Origin: Gammaproteobacteria bacterium | GTDB lineage: Bacteria > Pseudomonadota > Gammaproteobacteria > JADZEE01 | Length of the DNA stretch: 64,000 nt | Assembly: GCA_020850735.1 (NCBI GenBank) | Contig: JADZEE010000037.1 | Location: forward strand, 20,159-84,158 | Direction of reading: 5' to 3' | Part shown: piece after piece, positions 9,320 through 17,496 of the stretch | Position numbering within the stretch: position 1 is the first letter of the stretch | How the letters are laid out: each line of letters opens with the position of its first letter | Translations under genes and position numbers: made by a program | Notes under the pieces: model-generated | The model's database searches: none | The model's input: the letters and a program-made list of their open reading frames with translations, nothing else | What the model was told of the DNA's origin: nothing

Positions 9320-10401
9320 GGGCGTCGTCGCTTGCGCGGTCGCGGACTCGCGGGCTCGTCGCCGGGCCCGAGCATGAGCGCGTCGACGTGCCAGTCGCGG
9401 TCCGGCGCGCCGCGCACCACTTTGGCCCGCGCCCGCGCCGGGGTCGCGGGGACAGAGCGCTTGCCGGGGGCTTTGCCCTTACGGGTCGGACCAGCCGGCA
9501 CCGGGCTCGCCCGCTGCGGGGCACCGGGCGCGTCCGCCAGGGCCGTCAGCTGCGTTTCCAGCGCGCGGATCCGGGCCTGCAGTGCGACCCCGGCGCGCTG
9601 CAGGGACTCGATCTCCTCTCGGCGCGGCAGCGCGAACAACGCACACAGATCGTCCACCGACGCCTGCACACCCGCCCGCAGTGCGACGGCCGCGTTGAAC
9701 AGGCGGCCGAAGGCGACACTGTAGGCCGTCGAACGCAGCATCGCCGTATGCGCCTGCTCGCAGCAGTCGAGCCAGTCCCGGTACCGTGCGTCGGCCGAGG
9801 CCTCGGCGGCCGAACCCGACCGGGTCTGACGGGCCGTGTAGCGGCTGATCGCGTCGCGCGCGAACGCCGCGTTCACGCCAGCGAACTCATCGAGTGCGAC
9901 CCGGTAGCGGGCCAGCGTCGCCAGGATCGCGTCCGCGCGTTCGCGCAGCGGGCCGCCCGGCGCTTCGGCTGCTCCGGCCACGAGCGCCGTCCACAGTGCC
10001 GTACCTGCCAGCGCCGGCAGCGCATCCGGCAACCCGCGCCAGGCGGCGTGCAGACCCTGTACGATCGGGTCCGGGCTGGCGCCCAGAGTAAGCCCGGCGA
10101 TGGCTTCCTGCCATCTCGAAACGAGCGCACTCAGTCGCGTCGCGGCATCGCCAGAGGGCGGATCGAGCAGGCGCAGCAGATCGGGGCCCGTGCGCTCGAA
10201 GTCGCCGACCGCCATGGCGATACGCCCGCACAGCGCCCGCACGTCGTCCGGCAGACCGGCGGCGGCCGCCGTCGCGAGCCAGGCGTCGAATGTGCGCCGC
10301 CATTCACCGGCGGCTGTCTTGCCGCCGTCCGCATCCCCGCCGCCGTCCGGGACGGAGTCTGCAGCGGCTAGGGGGTCGGACGCGCCAGTGGATTCGTGCA
10401 T
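9316..10401 (-). CDS. phaE: Class III PHA synthase subunit PhaE
   Basis: This is the non-catalytic partner of PhaC; the class III enzyme is a PhaC-PhaE complex. It has 361 residues, close to known PhaE. It is mainly helical and Ala-rich, with a C-terminal coiled-coil-like segment (EEIESLQRAGVALQARIRALETQ is longer than one heptad; key part LQARIRALE) and a basic Pro/Arg tail. The ATG at 10401 is chosen because the longer frame simply translates the upstream tRNA-Ser. PhaE is poorly conserved, so the call rests on length, composition and coupling to phaC. Confidence 0.88.
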   Translation of the reverse strand: MHESTGASDPLAAADSVPDGGGDADGGKTAAGEWRRTFDAWLATAAAAGLPDDVRALCGRIAMAVGDFERTGPDLLRLLDPPSGDAATRLSALVSRWQEAIAGLTLGASPDPIVQGLHAAWRGLPDALPALAGTALWTALVAGAAEAPGGPLRERADAILATLARYRVALDEFAGVNAAFARDAISRYTARQTRSGSAAEASADARYRDWLDCCEQAHTAMLRSTAYSVAFGRLFNAAVALRAGVQASVDDLCALFALPRREEIESLQRAGVALQARIRALETQLTALADAPGAPQRASPVPAGPTRKGKAPGKRSVPATPARARAKVVRGAPDRDWHVDALMLGPGDEPASPRPRKRRRP

Positions 10402-10453
10402 GCCTGGATGACCGTACCGCCGGCGAGCGCCGCTAAGCGGTCGGTGACGGATT

Positions 10454-10545
10454 TGGCGGAGAGGGAGGGATTCGAACCCCCGGTGCCCAACAAAGGACAC
10501 AACTGATTTCGAGTCAGCCGCATTCGACCACTCTGCCACCTCTCC
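10454..10545 (-). tRNA. tRNA-Ser(CGA)
   Basis: A cloverleaf with long variable arm reads GGAGAGG...CCTCTCC, then discriminator G and encoded CCA. The anticodon loop is CTCGAAA between GCTGA and TCAGT, giving anticodon CGA. The T-arm is GGTTCGAATCC-like. It lies 52 bp upstream of phaE on the same strand, with no clear terminator between them. Confidence 0.95.
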
Positions 10546-10891
10546 GGGTTTTCAGATCAGATACTTACGCGATGCTGGCCGCCGGCCCGCCGACCGCGAG
10601 CATACGCCTGGGCAATCATCCGGGCTCCTCGGCACCCCGGGCTGGCGTCGGAGTTTAGCCGATGGCGGGCCGGCTTAGCCACGTCCCGCGGCCGACTCTT
10701 GGAATGCACCCTCGCCGCTCAGCTGCCGACACCACGCCCCGTGCACGCGGATTCCTCACGCCGGCGTGCAGCCGCGCCGAGCGGCCCTGCGCCGCCCGCT
10801 CGCCGTCACACTGCCCGGGCTGCTGCGAGCGGTTCTGAAGCCAATGCCGCAGGCAGCGGGCGGTGGCGGTGCCGCACCCCGTAAAGCCTGG
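10546..10891. other. Intergenic region without a recognisable gene
   Basis: About 350 bp between tRNA-Ser(CGA) and the end of the first Sel1-repeat gene. The part next to the tRNA should hold its promoter, but I see no convincing -35/-10 pair. The reading frames here are GC-rich shadows without ribosome-binding sites. Confidence 0.5.
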
Positions 10892-12148
10892 TTACTCCCC
10901 CGTTTCGAGCGGCGGACACAGGTTTGCCGACAAGGCCACGGCGCGTTCGCGATCGCGTGCTGACAGCCGCTCCGACAGCCGCGCCAGCGCCGCCGGCGCA
11001 TCCGCGTCGCCGCGCAAGCGCGCCAGCCAGAACCAGGCATAGGCACGCACCCGATCGCGCGGCCGGCCGAGGCCTCTGGCGAACACGACACCGAGCTTGC
11101 TGGCGGCGCGGGCGTGTCCGGATCGAGCCGCGATTTCGAGCAGCGCGGCCGCACGCTCGTGACCACTGCCGTCGGCGCGCAGCAGATCCGAACCGAGACG
11201 GTACTGCGCCTGGGCATAACCGTGCGCGGCGGCGCGTTCGAGCCAGCGCCGGGCGGCATCGGTATCCCGGTCGCAGCCCCGGCCGTCGCGCAGGCAGCTG
11301 TACAGGGCATATTCGGCGCGCGCGTAACCCTGGTTCGCCGCCGCCTCGAACCAGTGCTGCGCCGCGACCGGATCGGCGCCGACGCCGATCCCTTTCTCGT
11401 ACATCTTGCCGAGGTTGTACTGAGCCTTGTCCAGCCCCTGGCCGGCAGCGGCCCGCATCAGCTCCGCCGCCGCGCCTTCGTCCGGGGCGACTCCGGCCCC
11501 GGCCGCGAGCATCAGGGCGAGGTTGTAGCGAGCCTTGGCGTAGCCCTGCGCCGCGGCGGCGCGATACCAGTGCACGGCCTGCACCGGATCGCGCTCGACG
11601 CCGGCACCGTTGGCGAGCGCGAGACCGAGATTCAGCTGTGCCTGTGGATGGCCCTGCGCCGCAGCCAGCCGATACCAGTGCACGGCGGTCGTGGCATCGG
11701 GCGGGACACCCGCACCGGTGGCGTAGATGACGCCGAGGTTGTGACGTGCCGTGGCGTCGCCGGCCTCGGCGGCTTGCCGATACCAGTGCAGCGCCAGTGC
11801 CGGATCGCGCCCGACCCCGTCGCCCCGCTGGTACAACCAGCCCAGCCTGGTCTGCGCCGGCGCGTAACCGGCGCGCGCGGCCTCTTCGAACCATCGCAGC
11901 GCCACCTGCGCGTCCCGCGGCACGCCCTCGCCGGTCAGGTACAGCTCCGCCAGAGCATGCCGCGCGCGCGGGTCCCCCGCCGCAGCCGCCTGGCGGTACC
12001 ACGCCAGTGCCTGCCGGACATCGCGGTCGACACCCCAGCCCCGGCGATAGTTGTGCGCGAGCACAATCTGCGCGTCCGCGTCGCCGGCACGCGCGCGGGC
12101 GATGATGGTCGGCAGATCCAGCGGTTGCTCAGTATCCACGCGTTGCAT
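10892..12148 (-). CDS. Sel1-like repeat (SLR/TPR) protein, cytoplasmic
   Basis: A 418-residue protein made of about ten tandem Sel1-like repeats of 36 residues, with the pattern A..LG..Y..G.GV..D...A..WY..AA..G (for example ARHNLGVIYATGAGVPPD). Such alpha-alpha solenoids bind other proteins. There is no signal peptide or membrane helix; the N-terminus is MQRVDTEQPLDLPTII. It is divergent from the HDOD gene 107 bp away, and a second Sel1 protein lies on the other side of that gene. The partner and pathway are unknown. No catalytic domain is visible. Confidence 0.88.
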   Translation of the reverse strand: MQRVDTEQPLDLPTIIARARAGDADAQIVLAHNYRRGWGVDRDVRQALAWYRQAAAAGDPRARHALAELYLTGEGVPRDAQVALRWFEEAARAGYAPAQTRLGWLYQRGDGVGRDPALALHWYRQAAEAGDATARHNLGVIYATGAGVPPDATTAVHWYRLAAAQGHPQAQLNLGLALANGAGVERDPVQAVHWYRAAAAQGYAKARYNLALMLAAGAGVAPDEGAAAELMRAAAGQGLDKAQYNLGKMYEKGIGVGADPVAAQHWFEAAANQGYARAEYALYSCLRDGRGCDRDTDAARRWLERAAAHGYAQAQYRLGSDLLRADGSGHERAAALLEIAARSGHARAASKLGVVFARGLGRPRDRVRAYAWFWLARLRGDADAPAALARLSERLSARDRERAVALSANLCPPLETGE

Positions 12149-12255
12149 GCTCCCGCCCCGACCCTCCGGCGATCGCCGCCGCGCGACAGCATGCGCTTAC
12201 CGCCGCTGCCCTCAAGCGCCCGGCGTGCAGGCCGCTAAACCGGCGACGTTCCGGA

Positions 12256-13152
12256 ATGGGTGCGCTCATCATGCAGGATCTCGCGACCATCGTAGCGGCG
12301 AGCGCGGAGCTCGCGCCGTTGCCGCAGGCCTATCTGCGCCTGCGGGAGCTGCTCGCCTGTCCGGCCGCGAACATGGACGAGGTCGCCCGTGTCATCAGCG
12401 CCGATCCGGGACTCACGGCGAGGCTCCTGCGACTCGCGAACAGCCCGTGGTTCGGCTGCCGGGCGCGCGTCGAGACGATCCACCATGCGGTACACCTGCT
12501 CGGCACGAGCGAGATCCACCGCCTCGCCCTGGCCGGCGCGGCGATCTCGGCAGTCAATCGCCTCGGCACGGGCTCCGACATGCGCCTGTTCTGGCGTCTG
12601 AGCGTCCACTGCGCCGTGCTGACGCGCGGGATCGCGGCACGGCATCTGCCGGCCCACACCGAGACAGCGTTCGTCGCCGGCCTGCTGCACGCGATCGGGC
12701 ACCTGCCCCTGCACCAAGGCTTTCCCGAGCAGATGCAAGACTTGCGCGCTGCGGCGAATGCCGCCGGTAAACCGCTGTTCGTACTCGAGCGCGCGCACTT
12801 CGGCTTCGATTATGCCAGCGTCGGCGCGGCGCTACTCGAGCACTGGCAGCTGCCGGCGAGGCTGTGCGCCGCGGTAGGCGGTCACCTGTCGCCGACGACC
12901 GCAACGACCGCGCTACTGGATGCGTCCATCGTGCACATCGCGAGCGTGCTGGCCCTGGGCGCACAGTGGCGTGCCGGCGAGGCCGACACCGTGCCGGACA
13001 TCGAGCCTGTCGCACTGCAGACCGCCGGCTTGGTCGAGGACGATATCGAAGCGCTGCTGCGCGATGCCGACGCCGGATTGCTCGAGGCACTGGCGCTGAT
13101 CGCGCCACAGGCTCGCGCCGGGCTGTCGGCGCCGGCCGGTGCCGCCGCCTGA
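12256..13152 (+). CDS. HDOD domain protein
   Basis: A 298-residue protein that is almost entirely an HDOD domain, a degenerate relative of HD phosphohydrolases used in bacterial signalling. Typical segments are LARVISADPGLTARLLRLANSP-like (key ISADPGLTARLL), HHAVHLLGTSEIHRLAL and AGLLHAIGHLPL. There is no receiver, GGDEF or EAL domain. The start is ATG 12256, with ATG 12271 as an alternative. It is flanked by two Sel1-repeat genes, overlaps neither, and its stop is 4 bp from the stop of the convergent downstream one. The signalling role is inferred from the family. Confidence 0.88.
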   Translation: MGALIMQDLATIVAASAELAPLPQAYLRLRELLACPAANMDEVARVISADPGLTARLLRLANSPWFGCRARVETIHHAVHLLGTSEIHRLALAGAAISAVNRLGTGSDMRLFWRLSVHCAVLTRGIAARHLPAHTETAFVAGLLHAIGHLPLHQGFPEQMQDLRAAANAAGKPLFVLERAHFGFDYASVGAALLEHWQLPARLCAAVGGHLSPTTATTALLDASIVHIASVLALGAQWRAGEADTVPDIEPVALQTAGLVEDDIEALLRDADAGLLEALALIAPQARAGLSAPAGAAA

Positions 13153-13156
13153 CGCG

Positions 13157-14161
13157 CTAGCGTTCCTGCGCACGGATGCGATCGCGGCGCAGGATGGCCG
13201 CGACGTCCGCAGCCAGGCGCAACTGGGCCGTGTCCATGGCCTGCGCGAGCTCGGCGCGCGCGGCGAGCGCCTCGGCATGGTCGTGCTCGGCCGCGATGTC
13301 GCACCAGGCATAGGCCTTGACCACGTCCCGCGCCACTCCGTGACCGAGCGCAAAGGACAGACACAGCAGGTACTGCGCGTCCGCGACGTCGGCGATGGCC
13401 GCGCGCGAGTACCAGTAGACGGCCATGCGGTAATCCTGCGCGACGCCGCGGCCCTGGCCGTGCGCCAAGCCGAGCAGATAGGCGGCGCGCCCGTGCCCCT
13501 GGCGCGCGGCGCGGCGCAGCCAGTACACCGCCTCGACATCGTCGTGGTCACGGCTCGCAGGGTCCCGGTAGCGGCGGCCAAGGGCGTACTGGGCATCGGC
13601 ATGGCCCGCTTCGCCGGCCCGGCGGAACCAGTTGAGCGCTGCATCGGGATCAGCCGTCATGCCTTCACCACGCTCGGCCATGAGGCCGAGGTTGTACTGC
13701 GCCTGCCGCTCACCCTGGGCGGCGGCGGCCTCGTACCAGCGCCGCGCGAGCACAGGATCCGGCGCGACGCCGATCCCTTCGGCGTACAGGTAGGCGAGAT
13801 TGGTCTGGGCTGCGGCGTTGCCGGCGCTGGCGGCACGCTCGAACCACGCGCGCGCGGCGACCGGATCGGGTCGGGTGCCGCGGCCCGCCAGCAACATGTT
13901 GCCCAGATTGAGCTGTGCCAGCGGCTCACCCTGCTCGGCCGCGAGCCGGTACCAGGCGAGCGCTTCGATGTTGTCGGGTGGGACGCCCGCGCCGGTTTCG
14001 TACATCACTCCCAGTCGAAACCGCGCGACGGCGTCGCCGGCCTGTGCCTCGCTGCGCAGGCGGGCCATGTTTTCTTCGGCCGCGGCCGGCGCGGCGGTGC
14101 ACGCCACGAGCAGCAGCGTGGCCAGAAAGCCGATGCAACGTCCGGCGCAGTGGGTGCGCAT
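13157..14161 (-). CDS. Sel1-like repeat protein, probable lipoprotein or exported
   Basis: A 334-residue protein. From the ATG at 14161 the N-terminus is a signal sequence (RCIGFLATLLLVACTAAPAAA). LVAC fits a lipobox, but AAA-EE could also be a signal peptidase I site. About seven Sel1 repeats of 36 residues follow (for example AQLNLGNMLLAGRGTRPD, AQTNLAYLYAEGIGVAPD). The longer upstream frame lacks secretion logic and is rejected. It is convergent with the HDOD gene. It probably acts in the envelope as a protein-binding scaffold; the partner is unknown. Confidence 0.85.
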   Translation of the reverse strand: MRTHCAGRCIGFLATLLLVACTAAPAAAEENMARLRSEAQAGDAVARFRLGVMYETGAGVPPDNIEALAWYRLAAEQGEPLAQLNLGNMLLAGRGTRPDPVAARAWFERAASAGNAAAQTNLAYLYAEGIGVAPDPVLARRWYEAAAAQGERQAQYNLGLMAERGEGMTADPDAALNWFRRAGEAGHADAQYALGRRYRDPASRDHDDVEAVYWLRRAARQGHGRAAYLLGLAHGQGRGVAQDYRMAVYWYSRAAIADVADAQYLLCLSFALGHGVARDVVKAYAWCDIAAEHDHAEALAARAELAQAMDTAQLRLAADVAAILRRDRIRAQER

Positions 14162-14252
14162 GAGGCTGGGCGAGGTGGCGCGTGCAACGTTCGTGTCGTC
14201 ACCGGCATTGTACCGGTGTCGCGCCGAGACGCCGACGACGCCGCGCCGGGCG

Positions 14253-14930
14253 CTAGCGGCGTGGCGCCGGCCCCGCCCGCGTGCCAGCCGCGGTGCGCGC
14301 AAGGTAATCCAGCACCTCGTGCCTGTCGACGACGTCGCCGTACTTGGCGTCGATGTCGAACAGGTTCGCTTCGTGCGGTGCGGGGTGCCGGTCGCCGACG
14401 CACTCGCGCACGACGATGGTGTAGTAGCCGTGTGAAATCGCGTCGACCGCCGACGCCCGTATGCAGCCGCTCGTCGAGCAGCCGCAAAGGATCACCGTGT
14501 CGATCCGCTGCGAGGTCAGCAGCGCGGCGAGGCTGGTACCGAAAAACGCGCTGGCGTACTGCTTGGTGATGACCGCCTCACCGGCGCGCGGGCGTACCGG
14601 TTCGCAGAATTCCGCGAGCGGATTGCCGTCCACCATGCACTCGAGCGCCGGGATCTTGCGCACGAACATGCCGCCGTCGGCGAACCCGGCCCCGTAGCGG
14701 ACGTTGGTGTGAATCACAGTCACGCCGTGGCGTCGCGCTGAGTCGAGCAGATCCACACTCGCGGCAACCGCCTGAACCACTCCCGGCGCGTAGAAGGGCG
14801 AGCCCGGCGTCGTATAGCCCTGCATGAAGTCGATGACGAGCAGCGCCGGGCGGGTACCGAATCCCAGGCGGTGACCCCTGAACGCCGACTCTTCGTTGCG
14901 CTCGTGTTCATCGGATCCGGCCACCATCAT
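14253..14930 (-). CDS. Isochorismatase-family cysteine hydrolase (N-carbamoylsarcosine amidase-like)
   Basis: A 225-residue alpha/beta cysteine hydrolase. The catalytic triad can be placed as D34 (LLVIDFMQGY), K123 (AVITKQYASAFFGT) and C156 (GCSTSGCIRASAVDA). The TSGC(I/V)R pattern and the FFGT segment resemble N-carbamoylsarcosine amidases more than true isochorismatases, but the substrate cannot be read from the sequence. No creatinine/creatine or hydantoin pathway gene is adjacent. It is divergent from cytochrome b561. Confidence 0.82.
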   Translation of the reverse strand: MMVAGSDEHERNEESAFRGHRLGFGTRPALLVIDFMQGYTTPGSPFYAPGVVQAVAASVDLLDSARRHGVTVIHTNVRYGAGFADGGMFVRKIPALECMVDGNPLAEFCEPVRPRAGEAVITKQYASAFFGTSLAALLTSQRIDTVILCGCSTSGCIRASAVDAISHGYYTIVVRECVGDRHPAPHEANLFDIDAKYGDVVDRHEVLDYLARTAAGTRAGPAPRR

Positions 14931-15048
14931 TGCTGTTCCTTCGTTACGGATGCGTTGCGATTATGCAGGGCCGGGTACGGCAGCGCATCGCGGGGGCCGT
15001 GGCGCGGTGGTAACATCAGCGCCCGGGTGCGTCGGGAGGTGATGACCC

Positions 15049-15594
15049 ATGATGCTGCGCAACAGTGCGACCGCTTATGGCGTGATCGCCAAACTGCTGC
15101 ATTGGGTGACCGCCGTGCTGATCTTCGCCCTGGTATGGCTGGGGTGGTACATGGTGGACCTCACTTACTTCGATCGCTGGTACAACGCCTCCCTGCGCTG
15201 GCACAAGTCGCTCGGGATGCTGGTCCTCGCCCTTGCCGTGATCAAGCTCGGCTGGTTGCTGGCGAGTCCGGAACCGGCGCTGTCCCCGTCCCTGGCGCGC
15301 TGGCAACGTGCGGCCGCAAAGGCCACGCATCACGCCCTGGTGACGATGCTGGTGCTCGTGCCCGTCACCGGTTATCTCATCTCGACGTCGGCAGGGAAAG
15401 GCGTGAGCGTGTTCGGCTGGCTGGAGATCCCGGCCGTGGTGCCGGCAAGCCGGCAGTTGCGCGACCTCGCCATCGCCGCGCACTACTATCTGGCATACGG
15501 CACCGCGATCGTCGCCGGCGTGCATGCGCTGGCGGCGCTGAAACACCAGTTCGTCGACCGCGACGGCACGCTCACGCGCATGCTCTGGCGCTGA
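15049..15594 (+). CDS. Cytochrome b561 family protein
   Basis: A 181-residue inner-membrane di-heme b-type cytochrome with four hydrophobic helices. Candidate heme ligands are in AKLLHWVTAVLIF, LRWHKSLGMLVLA, KATHHALVTMLV and AGVHALAALKHQF. The family passes electrons from the quinol pool, often to superoxide or exported partners. The convergent neighbour is a YceI periplasmic lipocalin, and b561 and YceI genes are often paired, which suggests a shared isoprenoid/quinone role (inference). Confidence 0.9.
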   Translation: MMLRNSATAYGVIAKLLHWVTAVLIFALVWLGWYMVDLTYFDRWYNASLRWHKSLGMLVLALAVIKLGWLLASPEPALSPSLARWQRAAAKATHHALVTMLVLVPVTGYLISTSAGKGVSVFGWLEIPAVVPASRQLRDLAIAAHYYLAYGTAIVAGVHALAALKHQFVDRDGTLTRMLWR

Positions 15595-15640
15595 GCCCGG
15601 CCGGACCACACCGGTGACCGGCTCCGCTGTGCTTCGGCGT

Positions 15641-16222
15641 TCATTTGCGAATGCCTTCCACGAACAGATCGAACGTCATCGTTTCAGCGCTCGGACCGAG
15701 ATTGTAGTCGATACCGAAATCGATTCGGTTGATGGACGTCGTGGCGGCGAAACCGGCACGGTACCCGCCCCAGGGATCGGGCCCTTCGCCGATGGCCTTG
15801 ACCTCCAGAACCACGGGCTTGGTGACCCCGTGCAGCGTCAGGGTACCCTCGAGCGTGCCACCGCTGGCATCGCCGGCGTAGCGTGTGCTCTTGAACACCG
15901 CCTGCGGGTATTTCTCCACTACGAGAAAATCGTCGCCGCGAAGGTGCTTGTCGCGTTCGACCCAGTTGGTGTCGATGCTGCCGGTATCGACCGTGACCGT
16001 GATCGCGGATACGACCGGATTGTCCTTGTCCCAGGTGAAAACGCCGGCGAATTTGTTGAACCGTCCGGCCAGGGTGCTGAACCCCAGGTGCGAGATGCGG
16101 AACTCGATAAACGCGTGGCTCGGATCGATTTCGTAGTCAGCAGCCGGCGCCGCGGGCGCAATCGCCAGCATGCCCCAGCTCAGCACCACCGCCGGGCACA
16201 GTCGCCGCAACGTCATGCTCAT
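15641..16222 (-). CDS. yceI: YceI family periplasmic protein
   Basis: A 193-residue exported protein with a signal peptide (VVLSWGMLAIAPAAPAA) followed by the YceI beta-barrel (YEIDPSHAFIEFRISHLGF, then SRMTF-like ETMTFDLFVEGIRK at the end). YceI proteins are lipocalin-like and bind isoprenoid quinones or similar lipids. The length is normal. It starts at ATG after GAGGAGGACGCG and is convergent with the cytochrome b561 gene. Confidence 0.92.
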   Translation of the reverse strand: MSMTLRRLCPAVVLSWGMLAIAPAAPAADYEIDPSHAFIEFRISHLGFSTLAGRFNKFAGVFTWDKDNPVVSAITVTVDTGSIDTNWVERDKHLRGDDFLVVEKYPQAVFKSTRYAGDASGGTLEGTLTLHGVTKPVVLEVKAIGEGPDPWGGYRAGFAATTSINRIDFGIDYNLGPSAETMTFDLFVEGIRK

Positions 16223-16392
16223 ACGCGTCCTCCTCGCTGTGGGCTCGATTTCGAGCTCGGGACAGGTGATTAGACCCGAGAACAGCGCGGCATTCCAGAC
16301 GCACTGGGCAGCAATAACCCCGTAATCATTGAGGCTATTGGCCGTACGGTGACGGTGCCTGCAACCCGGCGTAGTGCGGCCGGATCGGATCC

Positions 16393-17178
16393 TCAGCGCA
16401 GCAGGGACCGCAGCCCGTGCAGGAAGGGCTCGGTCGCGTCGTCGCCCTGCCAGCCCTTGACCGCCGCGGTGAATTCGATGCGGGCACTGTCCCCGCCCTG
16501 CCGGCTATCGGCAAGCGCCGCGCGGATCTTTTCCCACACCGTGAGCGCTTCAGCCTCGGCCGTCTCCGGCAGAACGATCAGGAATTCCCCCCTACCGAGC
16601 GTACCGATGCGATCCACCCAGCGCAGATGCTCGTTCACGCTGCGCGCCAGCGCCCGCAATGTAACGTCGGTCAACGCACCCTGGTCGATCCGACAGCGGA
16701 TCAACACGGCGCTCAGGGCATTGCCGTAGCGGCGGCTGCGCGAACCCTCGGCGCTGAGCTCCTGCAGGATCGCCGCCCGATTGAGCATACCGGTCAACTC
16801 GTCCAGCCGGCCGGGATCGCGCCCGGCCACGACCGCCTGGCGTGCCCGCGACCGGCTTTCGAACTCGCTCAAATCGGTGAAGCAGTACAAGGCCAGCGCG
16901 GCGGGAGCGGATCCCGGTGCAACGGCGCGGGCCTCCTGCAACCAGCGCCGCCCGCCCCGGCGATCGGCGACGATGAGCCGGTCCACGCCGGGCATCACGT
17001 GCTCGCGCGGGCCATCGACGACACTCGCCGCGGGTGCGCCGACGATGCCGTCACGATCGACGGCGAACAAGCGGCAAAACGCGTCGTTGACCCAGCGCAC
17101 GTGGCCGCACTCGTCGGCGGCCATGCAGGCCAGCGGCAGTTGTTCCAGGGCCTGCGCGGCGATGGGCAGATCGGGCAT
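16393..17178 (-). CDS. PAS-GGDEF protein with degenerate active site
   Basis: 261 residues from the ATG at 17178 (MPDLPIAAQAL). Residues about 10-105 look like a PAS domain (VRWVNDAFCRLFAVDRDGIVG). A GGDEF domain starts at DELTGMLNRAAIL (126-138). The signature at 195-199 is GRGEF instead of GGDEF, and the first metal-binding Asp is absent (LSAVLIRCRIDQ), so cyclase activity is unlikely. The inhibitory-site motif RxxD is intact as RWVD (186-189), five residues before the signature. There are no membrane helices. It is probably a c-di-GMP receptor or a remnant. Confidence 0.82.
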   Translation of the reverse strand: MPDLPIAAQALEQLPLACMAADECGHVRWVNDAFCRLFAVDRDGIVGAPAASVVDGPREHVMPGVDRLIVADRRGGRRWLQEARAVAPGSAPAALALYCFTDLSEFESRSRARQAVVAGRDPGRLDELTGMLNRAAILQELSAEGSRSRRYGNALSAVLIRCRIDQGALTDVTLRALARSVNEHLRWVDRIGTLGRGEFLIVLPETAEAEALTVWEKIRAALADSRQGGDSARIEFTAAVKGWQGDDATEPFLHGLRSLLR

Positions 17179-17314
17179 CGATGTCGTCACGTTTGCACCA
17201 CGGTTCGAGGGGCTTGCCAGGGTAGCGGCCGAAGTCGCGCGATTTTGAGACTTGCGCGAGCCCCGCCGGGTGGCGTTGGCAGGGGGCACGTTTTCTCGGA
17301 TCCCCACAGTACGC

Positions 17315-17372
17315 CAGACACGAAAACGGGGCCGCTGGCCCCGTTTTCGTGTCTGGCGCGCCCGGAAGGATT
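17315..17372. repeat. 58-bp direct repeat, copy 1 (tRNA-Arg 3' end plus terminator)
   Basis: Identical over 58 bp to 17497-17554. It contains the 37-bp palindromic terminator and the last 19 nt of tRNA-Arg including CCA (on the minus strand AATCCTTCCGGGCGCGCCA). The rest of the tRNA is missing; the next bases diverge. This looks like an attachment-site duplication or a partial tandem duplication. Confidence 0.9.
17317..17353 (-). terminator. Duplicate copy of the tRNA-Arg terminator hairpin
   Basis: A perfect 17-bp inverted repeat (arms GACACGAAAACGGGGCC and its complement, 3-nt loop), with GC-rich inner stem followed by GTTTT. No intact gene lies directly upstream on the minus strand except the truncated tRNA end. 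Confidence 0.6.
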
Positions 17373-17496
17373 ATTCGCTCGCCTGCTCGCTCACCCTGCG
17401 GGCCGTCTCGCCGCCGGCGAGACGTTCAAGCTCGCTGCGCGAGCTGGTCGAAACGGCACGTCAATCGGTCGGAGCTTCGAATCCTGAACGTACATG

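Noticed and set aside
10402..10539. 46-residue N-terminal extension of PhaE
   Set aside because: It is the translation of tRNA-Ser(CGA) read in frame; the real start is the ATG at 10401.
10892..14161. Tandem repeats in DNA as possible CRISPR or satellite
   Set aside because: The 108-bp periodicity is coding: it corresponds to 36-residue Sel1 repeats with diverged nucleotides.
13139..14569. Long plus-strand frame opposite the second Sel1 gene (476 codons)
   Set aside because: Its periodic sequence comes from the Sel1 repeats on the other strand.
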